A stretch of 64,000 bases of DNA from assembly GCA_022813625.1 (NCBI GenBank), contig JAKLMB010000011.1:434001-498000 (forward strand), read 5' to 3'. How positions within the stretch are numbered: position 1 is the first letter of the stretch; each line of letters starts with the position of its first letter. This DNA comes from Aaosphaeria pasadenensis. Lineage: Eukaryota > Ascomycota > Dothideomycetes > Pleosporales. Shown here one piece after another: positions 13,712 to 24,077 of the stretch. Position numbers and translations under genes: made by a program. The notes below the pieces were generated by a model, which searched no databases, was not told where the DNA came from, and saw only the letters and a program-made list of their open reading frames with translations.

Positions 13712-15408
13712 GATTGCGCTCTATGCGGCAGCGGACCGCCGAAGAGCTATCGACAAGGCACTTGTGCCCTGCAGCCTTGGATATACGGTCCGCGAGAGGT
13801 AGTATGATAGATTTAGGATGTCGATGAGAATCGCATTCGTTCGAGTGGGTGTTGTTGCGCTTGCGATGTTGCTACAGTTCGAGGCTGCCGCGATGCACAA
13901 GACAAGATGCTGAGAATCGTTCAATGTTGAGAATCAACTAGATTAAAAATTCCGGCGCAGGGGTGGAAAGGAAGGTAGTAGGCAAAGCAGAAGGCCGCTC
14001 AGCGCATTATAATCATTAAGTAGGAAAGGGAAAGTAAACCCTATGATGGAGTGTATGTGTGTAGAGGAGAGAAAGAGAGACAGACTGGGAGGTTGTTAAG
14101 GTAGAGTGGTAGTGTACAAAGTACGACTTAGTTCGTCCTGGGGGTCAGGGAAAGGCGAACGCGTCTCGTACCTTTTGCTCTCCTCTGCGCGGGCATGGCG
14201 TTGACCTGGAAGGACCTCTAATCACGTGACTCGGTAGGCGGGACTACGGAGGTCCGATGGGGCCAGTCGTTTGGCTGCATTGCTCTCTAGCTTGACGCTA
14301 ATCCCCCGCTAACTTCCACATCCCGGCTGGTTCATTTCTTCTTATGGAACTCGAAAGAGACATCGACATCACACTAAGACCATACAAAGGCATCATGCAA
14401 TCAGACACTCTAACGACATCAGTGCTCATAAAATCTCAAATTATATCAATTTCAAGACATACATCAAAACGACCATCCACAGCTCACAGCTAAATTACGA
14501 ATAATCAACACAATTTTCTTACAGCTAAGCCACGTACCCACCCAGTAACCACTTTGCCCTTCACACATCATCCATAAACGGGCATATATTCCACAAAACG
14601 AATGCAGTACACTGTCTTAACCAATTTTCCCCTTTCTCCCTTTTAATATTTTCTTTTTCGAAGACATGGACAAGACGAGACACCTCACGACCTAAATCAT
14701 GATTAGAGCAAATTGTCATACAAGTAAAATTACCTAAATTAAACACGATTGTCAAAGACAACTCACATCAGAGCCTCGCTAAATCAGAAAATCAAAAAAT
14801 TAAAATGAAACACATCAAGATAGGAATCAGAATGAGAATTAGAGATATGGTGGTAATCAACCCACATCAGTTCTTGCTCACTTGGTCAGTTGAGAATTTA
14901 TTGACCGTTCTTGCAGAGGTATATCAAAACTTATGATGAGGTTGATCAAAAAATCAAAATTAAACAAACGAAAAATAATAAATCCCCAAAATCAATTACA
15001 AATATAATGAAGATAAATGAGGACATCTTAAAATTGAAATCAAGACACGCGAAAATGCTCTGACGTCCATTTCCCCCTGTGTGCTTGTACAATTGCCTCA
15101 TCTTATCCTTTCCCCTGTCTAACTTGACAAATTCACTACCGGACATGTCCTCATAGCCACACAGAAAATATTTTAACCGTTATTCTATTGATCCTAAAAA
15201 CCACATATCGTGTCTTTTTTCTTATTTACATACTACAGTATGTCATAAACCCCCCATCCTTCCCTCATGCGTCCCTCAAAACCAAAACCGCAAAAAATGA
15301 ATGATAAACAAACCAACTCCATACACATGACATTCCCGACTCCCAATCCACCCATCCCATTTTTACGATACATTTTCGTTTATCTTTTACGATACTGAAG
15401 AAGCGCGA
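13712..15408. other. Spacer upstream of TRA1 and downstream of FGAM synthase
   Basis: This spacer holds the TRA1 promoter on its left side and the 3' flank of the purine gene on its right. From about 14340 to 15250 it is AT-rich with many stops in all frames. The only distinct element is a TCACGTGA octamer at 14222-14229. No gene is supported. Confidence 0.65.
14222..14229. promoter_or_regulatory. TCACGTGA E-box octamer upstream of TRA1
   Basis: A perfect 8-bp palindrome with a CACGTG core, the type bound by fungal bHLH factors such as Cbf1 or Pho4/NUC-1. It lies about 510 bp upstream of the TRA1 start. Binding is inferred only from the motif. Confidence 0.35.
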
Positions 15409-18400
15409 CTATCCAACCCAGCGTCTCGCGCTCCTAAACATGCGACTCCACGGCCCCAATTCACCCCACTCCTCCATCTTGCCACGCGGGATGTAGCTCG
15501 CGACCTCGCGGACGATCGTGCGCTCGGGGTGCGGCATGAGCGCGAGGACCTTTCCGTCTTCGCTGCGGACGCCCGTGATGCCGAGGGGGCTGCCGTTGGG
15601 GTTGAAAGGGTAGGTTGTGGTGGGGTTGCCGCGGTTGTCGACGTAGCGGAGGGAGACGAGGCCCGCGTTTGTGAGGGTTTCTGGGGATGTGGTGGCGGAG
15701 GGGGATGACGGGAAGGTGGCGCGGCCTTCGCCGTGGGCGGTGACGATGGGGAAGCGCGAGCCGTGCATGCCGTGTAGGAAGACGGAGGGGGAGGGCGCGG
15801 AGGGGGTGTCGGTGATTTCGACCATGCAGACGCGGGCTTCGTATTGCTCGCTCGCGTTGCGCTCGAAGGTCGGCCAGAGGGAGGCACCCGGGATGAGGGT
15901 CTTGAGTTTGGAGAGGAATTGGCAGCCGTTGCAGACGCCGAGGGAGAAGGTGTCCGGGCGGGAGAAGAAGTCTGAGAACTCTTTGCGGGTGTTCTGGTGG
16001 AAGAGGACGGATTTCGCCCAGCCTTGTCCGGCGCCCAGGACGTCGCCGTAGGAGAAGCCGCCGCAGGCTGCGAGGCCGACGAAGCCGGCGAGGGAGACGC
16101 GGCCGGAGATGATGTCGGTCATGTGGACGTCGATGGCGGAGAAGCCGGCCATGTGGAAGGCGAAGGCCATCTCTGCTTGGCCGTTGACACCTTCTTCTCG
16201 GAGGATGGCGACGCGGGGTTTGGAGGTGAAGGCGGAGGAGATGGAGGTCTTCAGGGGCAGGATGGTGTCCTTGGGGTTGAAGGTGAGGTTGTAGGAGAGA
16301 CCTGGGTCTTTGTCATCTTTGATGTTGGCATACTCGACGTCGGCGCACTCGGGGTTGTCACGGAGTCGTTGGATCTGGTGGGATGTGGCTGCCCATCGTT
16401 GTTGTAGGGATGAACGGCTGGCGCGGTAGATGATCTTGGACCCGTATGCGAGCGAGATCTCCTGCTTGGTGCTCTCCGGGACACGCCCAATCTTCTTGAT
16501 CATTCCCGGGGGTGGTCCGCAGGTAGCGAAGCAGCGGTTGAACTCGACCTCATCCTTCTTACGGATCTGGAACACGGCACCGAGCTCTTCGTTGAAGAGG
16601 GTCTCGATGACATCCTTGGGATCCGAAGTACGTGCAATGCCGTCCATCATGATCTCAAGACCACATCGGCCAGCGAACATCATCTCCGCGAGAGTGGTGA
16701 ACAAACCACCGTCAGACCTGTCGTGATAGGCCAAAACGATGCCAGACTCGTGGAGTTGCTCGACAGCGTCGTAGAAGTCCTTGAGGACATCCGCATCGTA
16801 GACATCTGGAGCCTCGTCGCCCACCTGTCCGAAGGTCTGAGCAAGCGCAGAACCTCCCATGTGCTTCTTGCCAGCAGCAAGATCAACGAACATGAGGACC
16901 GTCTCGCCGACGTCTTCAATTCGCTCCAAGGCGGGAGTCCATGTGCGGTCGGTACGGTTCACTGGTGCGAAGGCAGTGATGACGAGTGACATTGGTGCCG
17001 TGACCTCCTTAGCAGCCTTGGTCTCGGCGTCGGTCCACTTCATCTTCATGCTCATGGAGTCCTTTCCGACGGGGATGGAGATGCCCAACTTGGGACAAAG
17101 ATCGATACCGATGGCTTCGACAGCTTCGTACAATGCAGCGCCCTCGCCAGGGTGGCTGCTGGCCGACATCCAGTTGGCGGACAATCGGACTCTCGATAGT
17201 CTGTCGAACGTGCTGGCTGCGGCCAGGTTCATCAAAGACTCGGCAACGGCCATGCGAGCAGATGCGGCAGGGGAAATGAGTGCCAGAGTGGGCTTCTCTC
17301 CCATAGCCATGGCCTCGCCGGTCCTGACACCTGCCATCAAAGAAGTGGCAGTGACGGAAACGTCAGCGACAGGAGTCTGCCACTTGCCGACCATCTGATC
17401 TCGGACAGTAACACCGCCAACGGTACGGTCTCCAATGGTGATAAGGAAGGATTTCGAGCCCACAGCAGGGAGGGTGAGTACACGATCCACGGCTTCGGGG
17501 ATCAGTGCATCCTTGGGGGTGTCTGGGATGTAGATCGACAAGCTGCTGTCGAAGGCTGGGAGGTGGAGCTTGCGAGACTCTACGATACGAGACATCTTGG
17601 GCGGCTTTCCGAAGAGAACAGGCATCGGCAGGTCGATGGGCTTGGGGTGGTCTTTCGACTCGCGGTCAGTGAGGACGAGGCGCTGCTCATCTTTCGCAGT
17701 TCCCACAACCGAATATCCGCACCTCTCGCGGTGGCAGATCTTCTTGAAAAGTTCAAGATCGTTGGGCCCAACAGCGAGAACATATCGTTCCTGTGCTTCG
17801 TTGCACCAGATCTGAAGAGGACTCATTCCTCGATCAGTGCTGTCAATCTCTCTCAGCTCGAAGACGGCACCGAGTCCAGAGTCGTGAACGAGCTCGGGCA
17901 GAGCGTTGGAAAGACCTCCGGCTCCGACATCGTGGATGAAAAGAATTGGGTTGGTATCGCCCATGGAGCGGCAAGCATCAATGACTTCTTGTGCTCTCCT
18001 CTGGACCTCTGGGTTGCCTCTCTGCACACTAGCAAAGTCCAAATCCACTTTGCCCTCGCCGGATTGAATACTAGAAGCGGCACCGCCGCCGAGACCAATA
18101 AGCATGGCCGGTCCACCAATGACCAGCAGGTGGGAGCCAGCTGGCACGATATCAGGGTCTTTGAGAGCATGTTGGGGTCGGACGGTTCCAACACCACCAG
18201 CCAGCATGATAGGCTTGTGGTATCCACGAATCTCTGTCTCCTTCTCGTTTGTGAAGACTTTCACGAGTAGCGTCCTGAAGTAACCAGTAGTGCAAGGGCG
18301 ACCGAATTCGTTGTTGAATGCGGCACTGCCGATGGGGGCCTCCAACATGATGTCAAGACTGCTTGCGATATGCGCAGGCTTGCCGACGTCTTTCAACTCC

Positions 18401-19515
18401 CAGGGTCGATCGAATCCAGGGATGAGGAGATCAGAAACAGTGAATCCAGCCAATCCAGCCTTGGGCTTGGATCCACGTCCGACGGCTCCCTCGTCACGGA
18501 TCTCACCACCAGAGCCAGTAGCAGCACCGGGGAAAGGTGACACTGCTGTGGGGTGGTTGTGTGTCTCGACCTTGCACAGAATGTGCACTGTCTCCTTCGT
18601 TCCAGTCCACTCTCCAGTAGTGTAGTTGGGTGCCCAGAAAGCGGCCGATTCTCCCTGGAGAACGGCGGCGTTGTCACTGTACGCGCTCACGACGTGCTCG
18701 GGATGCTTCTGATGTGTGTTCCGGATCATGCCGAACAGCGAGTACGGCTTCCGCATTCCGTCAATGGTGAAGTCGGCGTTGAACTGCTTGTGCCTGCAAT
18801 GCTCCGAGTTGACCTGAGCAAACATGAAGAGCTCGACGTCTACAGGGCCTCGCTTCAATTCCTGGGTGTATGCCTCGACCAAGTATTGGATCTCAGAGGC
18901 GTCCATGGCCAGACCCAATTCGCGGTTCGCATGCTCCAATGCTTCCTTGGGAGTTCCGTACTCCTCGAAGCTCAAGGTTGTAGCCGGAGCAGGGTCGTGC
19001 TCGCCGAAGATGAGCTCTAGGTTGGGCGCATCGCGACTGATGGTCTGGGTCATACGATCGTAGAGGGTATCTTGGTTGGGGATGGAGTCAGACTCAAGGG
19101 GCTTGTTGAAGGTTGCGGCGAAGACTACACCACGCTCGATGCGTTTTACGGCATCTTCGAGGGTGCAGGTTCGTGCAATCATGGTTGCGAGCGAGCTCCA
19201 TGGCGAGATCGTTCCGGCTCGAGGGCAAACGTAGAAGAGTGAGGTGTTGTCGTCTTTCGGGGCGCTGTTGTTATGGATCGCATCTAGCAAGATCTGGGTG
19301 AGTCGATCCTGGGTATCCGGATCCTCGCCATAGTGGAGGATCTGCTTCAAGGTGTCCAATTCCCTCTCGTCCAAATCTTTCAATGGGTTGACGAAATGAA
19401 GCCAGACGGCGCGGACGTCAGTGGCTCCAATCTTGCGGGCAAAAGCCTGGAGACGAAAGTCGGAGAAGGCCGAAGAGCCCGGAAGGATCAAATACGGATC
19501 CCCGGAGGAGGCCAT
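15409..19515 (-). CDS. ADE6: Phosphoribosylformylglycinamidine synthase (FGAM synthase)
   Basis: Cytosolic enzyme of step four of de novo purine synthesis: it converts FGAR plus glutamine and ATP to FGAM. The gene is a single uninterrupted frame of 1368 residues, normal for the large eukaryotic/proteobacterial PurL type. The order is an N-terminal PurS-like region, a linker, two fused AIR-synthase-like halves (FAQVNSEHCRHKQFN, VETHNHPTAVSPFPGAATGSGG; second half IPVGKDSMSMKMKW) and a C-terminal class I glutamine amidotransferase. The amidotransferase nucleophile Cys is in GVCNGCQ at about residue 1195, and the His-Glu pair is in MPHPER at about 1329-1331. All key motifs are intact. The start Met lies just before GDPYLILPGSSAFSDF, a common start for fungal homologs. 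The right-hand neighbour, TFC1, is on the same strand 425 bp upstream. Confidence 0.97.
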   Translation of the reverse strand: MASSGDPYLILPGSSAFSDFRLQAFARKIGATDVRAVWLHFVNPLKDLDERELDTLKQILHYGEDPDTQDRLTQILLDAIHNNSAPKDDNTSLFYVCPRAGTISPWSSLATMIARTCTLEDAVKRIERGVVFAATFNKPLESDSIPNQDTLYDRMTQTISRDAPNLELIFGEHDPAPATTLSFEEYGTPKEALEHANRELGLAMDASEIQYLVEAYTQELKRGPVDVELFMFAQVNSEHCRHKQFNADFTIDGMRKPYSLFGMIRNTHQKHPEHVVSAYSDNAAVLQGESAAFWAPNYTTGEWTGTKETVHILCKVETHNHPTAVSPFPGAATGSGGEIRDEGAVGRGSKPKAGLAGFTVSDLLIPGFDRPWELKDVGKPAHIASSLDIMLEAPIGSAAFNNEFGRPCTTGYFRTLLVKVFTNEKETEIRGYHKPIMLAGGVGTVRPQHALKDPDIVPAGSHLLVIGGPAMLIGLGGGAASSIQSGEGKVDLDFASVQRGNPEVQRRAQEVIDACRSMGDTNPILFIHDVGAGGLSNALPELVHDSGLGAVFELREIDSTDRGMSPLQIWCNEAQERYVLAVGPNDLELFKKICHRERCGYSVVGTAKDEQRLVLTDRESKDHPKPIDLPMPVLFGKPPKMSRIVESRKLHLPAFDSSLSIYIPDTPKDALIPEAVDRVLTLPAVGSKSFLITIGDRTVGGVTVRDQMVGKWQTPVADVSVTATSLMAGVRTGEAMAMGEKPTLALISPAASARMAVAESLMNLAAASTFDRLSRVRLSANWMSASSHPGEGAALYEAVEAIGIDLCPKLGISIPVGKDSMSMKMKWTDAETKAAKEVTAPMSLVITAFAPVNRTDRTWTPALERIEDVGETVLMFVDLAAGKKHMGGSALAQTFGQVGDEAPDVYDADVLKDFYDAVEQLHESGIVLAYHDRSDGGLFTTLAEMMFAGRCGLEIMMDGIARTSDPKDVIETLFNEELGAVFQIRKKDEVEFNRCFATCGPPPGMIKKIGRVPESTKQEISLAYGSKIIYRASRSSLQQRWAATSHQIQRLRDNPECADVEYANIKDDKDPGLSYNLTFNPKDTILPLKTSISSAFTSKPRVAILREEGVNGQAEMAFAFHMAGFSAIDVHMTDIISGRVSLAGFVGLAACGGFSYGDVLGAGQGWAKSVLFHQNTRKEFSDFFSRPDTFSLGVCNGCQFLSKLKTLIPGASLWPTFERNASEQYEARVCMVEITDTPSAPSPSVFLHGMHGSRFPIVTAHGEGRATFPSSPSATTSPETLTNAGLVSLRYVDNRGNPTTTYPFNPNGSPLGITGVRSEDGKVLALMPHPERTIVREVASYIPRGKMEEWGELGPWSRMFRSARRWVG

Positions 19516-19940
19516 GTTGCAATGGTCGGACTCAGAATTCGTGGAGGCGTTGGAGAGAAAGTCACATCGCGGGGTTCCACATAAAAGTTTTGGAGGGGTC
19601 TCTATCGATCAAAGCCTTTTTTAGCGCTAGCGTGGACCCTTTGCACTATCCAAACAGAATTATCACGACCAACCCAAGCAATAAGAGATGGAATATACTA
19701 ATCTGTACTTGGAGTCTTGAGATGAAATTAGTATTGTTTTCTTGACATCAAAATAAATGAAAATTGTATTGATGGTGGTAGTTCAGTACTGCAGCCACCA
19801 CAGACCCATCGGCCAAACATGACTCAATTTAGAACAGCAATGCAGGAAAACTCAAGTGCAGGTGCATCATGCATGCTAGATGCAATGTTTATTTTGATTT
19901 ATTTATATGTGAATTAATTCCGATCTGTTGATCACGCCGT
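19516..19940. other. Promoter of FGAM synthase / 3' flank of TFC1
   Basis: A 425-bp spacer between two co-oriented minus-strand genes. The part from 19660 to 19930 is AT-rich. I do not see a clear TATA box or other recognisable site. Confidence 0.5.
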
Positions 19941-22221
19941 TCATTTTGTGGGATAAAGGCCTCCAAACGGCTTTGCCTGCCGTGGTGATTCATCGTCTGT
20001 GTCTGATGCTTCATCCTCATCAAGCTCAGGACCGAGCTCATCTCTGTTGTCTCTCACCCCCACAACATAAGCTTCTTTGATAGCAGCGAAGCCGTCTCCC
20101 TCAATGTTATCTTCATCATCTTCATCATCATCGTCGTCGTCGTCGTCATCCTCGTCACCATCCTCGCCCTCGTCCACATCTTCATCTTCATCTTCGTCGT
20201 CTTCGCCTTCACGCATGATTGCGTCTGCCGTGTCCTGGGCCTCTGTGAAGTCCTCGGGAATTTCCTCGTCTTCGTTCGGAGCTGAATCTGACTCCTCCAA
20301 CTCTCCCCCTACATCGCCACCCGTGATTTGGTTGCCCCTTTGCCCACGTTCTTTCTCCTGGTTTTGCATTCTCTCAAAAGCATATCGGGGGTTTCTGGCA
20401 GCACAACGGACATTGTACATGACGATATGTTCTCGGGCCTTCTCCTTCTTGAGCTCTTTGTCGGTAGTCTCACTCCTATACGTTTGGGCCATCTCTCGGT
20501 CGTTCCACTTAGAAGGCCACTGTAAAACGCGTTGGTAGATGGAATTGTCCGGCTTTTGACCGCTTATGATTGTATTCATCTTATCCTTCATTATAACTGT
20601 AGCTTTGGCCCACGTTCCGATGTGATACCAGCCAGGAAACGTAGGGGCGCAAGTATCGCGTATGTCGCGTGTGTCTAGGATCTGGCGGATGAGGGGATCG
20701 GTGATGTCGCAGAATTGGAACAGATTGCCGGTCTCGGAGAACGTAACGCCGTCGAAGATGTGTTCGGTGGCAAGCCGTTCGGGTGAGGTTCGTGCGAGCT
20801 CACGCACATGCTTGTCGAAGTTGAGTCTACTGCGGGTGGTGCCAATCTTGAGGAAGGAGATGAAGGAGATGGTTTGATAATGGCGATATCTAGGGTCTGT
20901 TCGGGGATCAAGGCCCCAGACGATGAGGGCCTCTCGCCAGGGACCGCTGGTGAAGAAATATCCACAGTAGACGGCGGCCTCTCTGATACGTTCGCGCTTG
21001 TCCCAGCCAAGTCTGTTGAATAACAGATGGCGAGTGATGATGGGACGTTTTCTGAGCTCAGCTCTGATTTCTGCAATGAGGTCTGTGATGAAGGGTGTTA
21101 AGGTGTGCTCTGGAGGGATATGTGATTTAGGACCTGTTGGTACTGATTTAGCGGTTGGTGCGATAAGGTGGTAGCCATCGACCGTTAGTCGTTTTTGCAC
21201 ATTGACTTCTTCGCGTCCGTCTCCAGTGTACTTTACGAATGGATTCTGTTGGAATCTACCATACCATTAGCCGAGCGTCAATAGAGAATATGAGGGTACT
21301 AACTTGTAGTTGTAATGCACCGGCATTTGGAAGAATTCAGGGGTAAGACCGACATATCTGGTCAAGTCTGACCCAGGCTCTGTGTTGAATTTCCACTCCT
21401 TGAGCTGGGAGTCTGATGGGGTGTGAGCATTGAACGATCTGTGATGCAAATTTTGAACTCACAGCGAAGGGGAAGCAGGTGCTCCTTAATGTCAGTCAAC
21501 TCCTTGTTACCTTCAGACGCCCACTGAATATCCGGCAGGGCTGACTGGTTAGTACATGGAAGAACTATAGTAGCTAGAGGTAGGATGCGGACGTACTTCT
21601 AAATCTATGTGACTCGTCTATCACACCGACCGGGACAACGCTGTACTTCGACGCATTATCTTGGATACTGCGGAAGATGATGCGTGCATCGACATATGGG
21701 TTAGGTGGTGCTGAGCCGCCCTCCGCCGTGCCGTCATCGTGAAGGAACGGATCATTCGAACCCTTCTTCCGCTTACGACCGGTTCGCTTGGGTACTGTGA
21801 TCTTGAGCAGTAGGTTCTTGGTAGACACCGGGGTTGCAGTAATGCGCTTGGCGAGAGGATCGTCTGGTCGCAAGGAAGCAGAGACGTTCCGAGGAAGATA
21901 GATTTGTGGATTTTCAGCGTCTTCGATCTCATATTCAGGAATGGGTAGGGGTTGGGATCGAAGAATCTGGAAGGAATTTTGTCAACGGTCTCTTCTTATG
22001 AGATTCATGGTGAGCATTGTGGGTTTTCTTACTTTACTTAATGCGACATGGCCACCCAGAGACTTGATGCCTTTGTCGATGTTTTTGATGATGCTGGGAT
22101 GTTCGATTACGGTGATAGCACGTGAGGGGATATCAAACGACGGAGCCAATTGATCATTGTGAGTGGAAGTGTCTGTTGGGGCATTTAAGGTTTGTTCAGA
22201 ATCCGGGAGGTTCTGGTCCAT
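19941..22221 (-). CDS. TFC1: TFIIIC subunit Tfc1/Sfc1 (tau95, TFIIIC subunit 5)
   Basis: This subunit of the RNA polymerase III factor TFIIIC helps the tauA module bind the A box of tRNA genes in the nucleus. I model five exons on the minus strand: 22221-22033, 21966-21597, 21540-21463, 21412-21304 and 21255-19941. All have GT-AG ends and compatible phases and give 686 residues. The N-terminus carries the conserved tau95 block (ITVIEHPSIIKNIDKGIKSLGG), followed by the dimerisation region with QPLPIPEYEIEDAENPQIYL. The C-terminal half has the winged-helix-like region (RPIITRHLLFNRLGWDKRER, then CGYFFTSGPWREALIVWGLD). The end is strongly acidic: an almost pure Asp/Glu tail at about 595-630, also known from fungal tau95 proteins. 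It is encoded by a near-repeat of GAT/GAC/GAA codons at 20110-20210. A GGTATTGGT-type repeat sits just upstream of the start. Its target class is present here as the tRNA-Asp gene. Confidence 0.9.
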
Positions 22222-22262
22222 GATAGATGGGGGCCGTATTAGTGGTTGTAGTCGTGGTATGG

Positions 22263-22294
22263 CGGTATTGGTGGTATTGGTGGTATTGGTGGTG
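22263..22294. repeat. 9-bp GGTATTGGT-type microsatellite
   Basis: Three to four near-perfect copies of a 9-bp unit lie within 75 bp of the TFC1 start, probably in its 5' UTR. Confidence 0.7.
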
Positions 22295-23137
22295 GTGAAT
22301 AAAACCCAGGGATTCGGTGGTAATCAATATAGCGTATCCGCAGTGGAGCATCAATCTAGGAAGCAAGAAGTCCTGGCACGATGAGTGTTATGAGTGAGGA
22401 AATGATATCTTGTAGATGTCATTGTATGGCTTGGGTGTTTCTCTTGTATAATTACTTAGTTAGTGATTGTTGTATGTCTTGTGGAAATTGTGATGTCTTT
22501 GGTTGTTCATGTTTTGGTCGTCGAATGAGGGCAATTATCGGCGAAGCACGGACTATGAAGGATGGGCCAATCACATCAATTCAGGCCATGGGAAGGGAAG
22601 AGACCAGACAGAAAGATACTGATAGAGAGAGACAAACACCAATACCTATAGGGAGATACTAACTGTCAAGCATTGAGACATATACATAGAGAGAGATTTG
22701 AGCGACATAGGGAATGTGTGACCCAGAGGGACACAGAGGGATACAGTGAATGCGCATCCATTAGTTACTAGGGAGGAACCTCCTCATAGGTACATGCTCT
22801 ACTCAACAACACAAGTACTGACAACTCACACTCACCTACCATTTACTACTAATAACTACCTACGAGTACCTATGTAGATATTGTACCTGGGTACCTATAG
22901 TTACCTGATATGTGTGTTTGTACGAACAGTTATATAGTGACAACTCAAAACTACTACTTACGTTGTATAGTCTGTTAGGTACGAGGTACCCAAGTACCGT
23001 GTATATACACTCCAGCAGCAATACCCTCATTTCCTCCTCTCATTCTATTCGTAAGGTTTCGTCTCTACCTCAATCCTTCTGCATCCTCTATTCACTTCTC
23101 CTCTCTGCTGCCTACCTCATCAGTTTCTTCTGTGCAC

Positions 23138-23158
23138 GACACACACACACACACACAC
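23138..23158. repeat. (CA)n microsatellite
   Basis: An uninterrupted run of about nine CA dinucleotides in the distal leader/promoter of the B56 gene. Confidence 0.8.
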
Positions 23159-24077
23159 CCAGACACTTCACCTCCGATTCACGACCAACGACCAATCCCG
23201 CCTAGCCTCCTCTTCTGTACCCTACTTTACCTCATTACCCCGTTGCATCATCACTCTATTATCATCGTCCGCCATCCTCATCATCTACTCCGGTACCATC
23301 ATCATTATACGAGTGGTCATCATCATCATCGTCGTGTTTCTCCTCTTCTGTGGCTTGTTGCTTGTGGTGGCTGCTTCGTCACTTGGCTCCCGCTGGCCTC
23401 CTGACCCCACACCCACACCCATACATACGCACACACACATAAGGGTAATAGCTTGTGTGCTTGTGCATTGCGCTGGTGCTATTGCTGGTGCTGGTGCTGG
23501 CTGGTGCTGCGTCTGTTGTCTGCAGTGTGTGTGTGTGTGTTGCTGCACTGCTCCATCGCTCTACGCCAATCTCGCCCGTCCTCCCGTGGATCTCCTCCCC
23601 CAAGCTTCCAACCTTACCCTAACTCAGTACTACTACCACCATCACCTACCACCTACCTCGTACTTCACACACTCTCTCTACTCTCTCTACCTCACCTTAA
23701 CTCAACCTCGACCTCTCCCATCAACCACGATCCAAATCCGAATCCAATCCTTTCCTATCATACTCTACATATCCCATCCCATTCCATTCGGTCCCCTCCA
23801 TGTTCGTCTAGTCCGCCTGCGCTTCTACACCTACTCCTCACTCCTCACTCCTCGTCTCTCTCTCTCCTCATTCTCTCCTCACTCTCTCCACCACTGCGCG
23901 TCCTTCGCACTTCGATCGTGTCGACAATCACTCCGTACGCTCCTACTCTGACCTCCTCGTTACCGTCCTGCTCCCCAAGGCGGCTCTCACGAAAAGCGTA
24001 ACCCACATTGGGTTCCTCTACACGCCCTCTGATAATAATTTCGCGCCGCCAACGGTGCATTTGCGCCGGTCGCAGTC

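Larger units (their letters stand above)
22222..24077. other. Divergent promoter region of TFC1 and the B56 gene
   Basis: A 1.86-kb head-to-head spacer. Near TFC1 (22263-22294) there is a 9-bp GGTATTGGT-type repeat. At 22790-23010 GTACC/TAGGTA motifs recur. A (CA)n tract is at about 23140-23158, and (CA)/(TG) tracts recur at 23405-23440 and 23525-23540. From about 23580 to 24060 the plus strand is pyrimidine-rich with many short upstream ATGs, which looks like a long 5' leader for the phosphatase gene. Open frames here are low-complexity and I do not call them genes. Confidence 0.55.

Noticed and set aside
15997..18270. Several plus-strand frames of 120-235 codons over FGAM synthase
   Set aside because: Antisense shadows of a fully conserved enzyme gene.
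20077..20538. 153-codon Ser-rich plus-strand frame
   Set aside because: Antisense of the Asp/Glu tail of TFC1, which reads as poly-Ser on the other strand.
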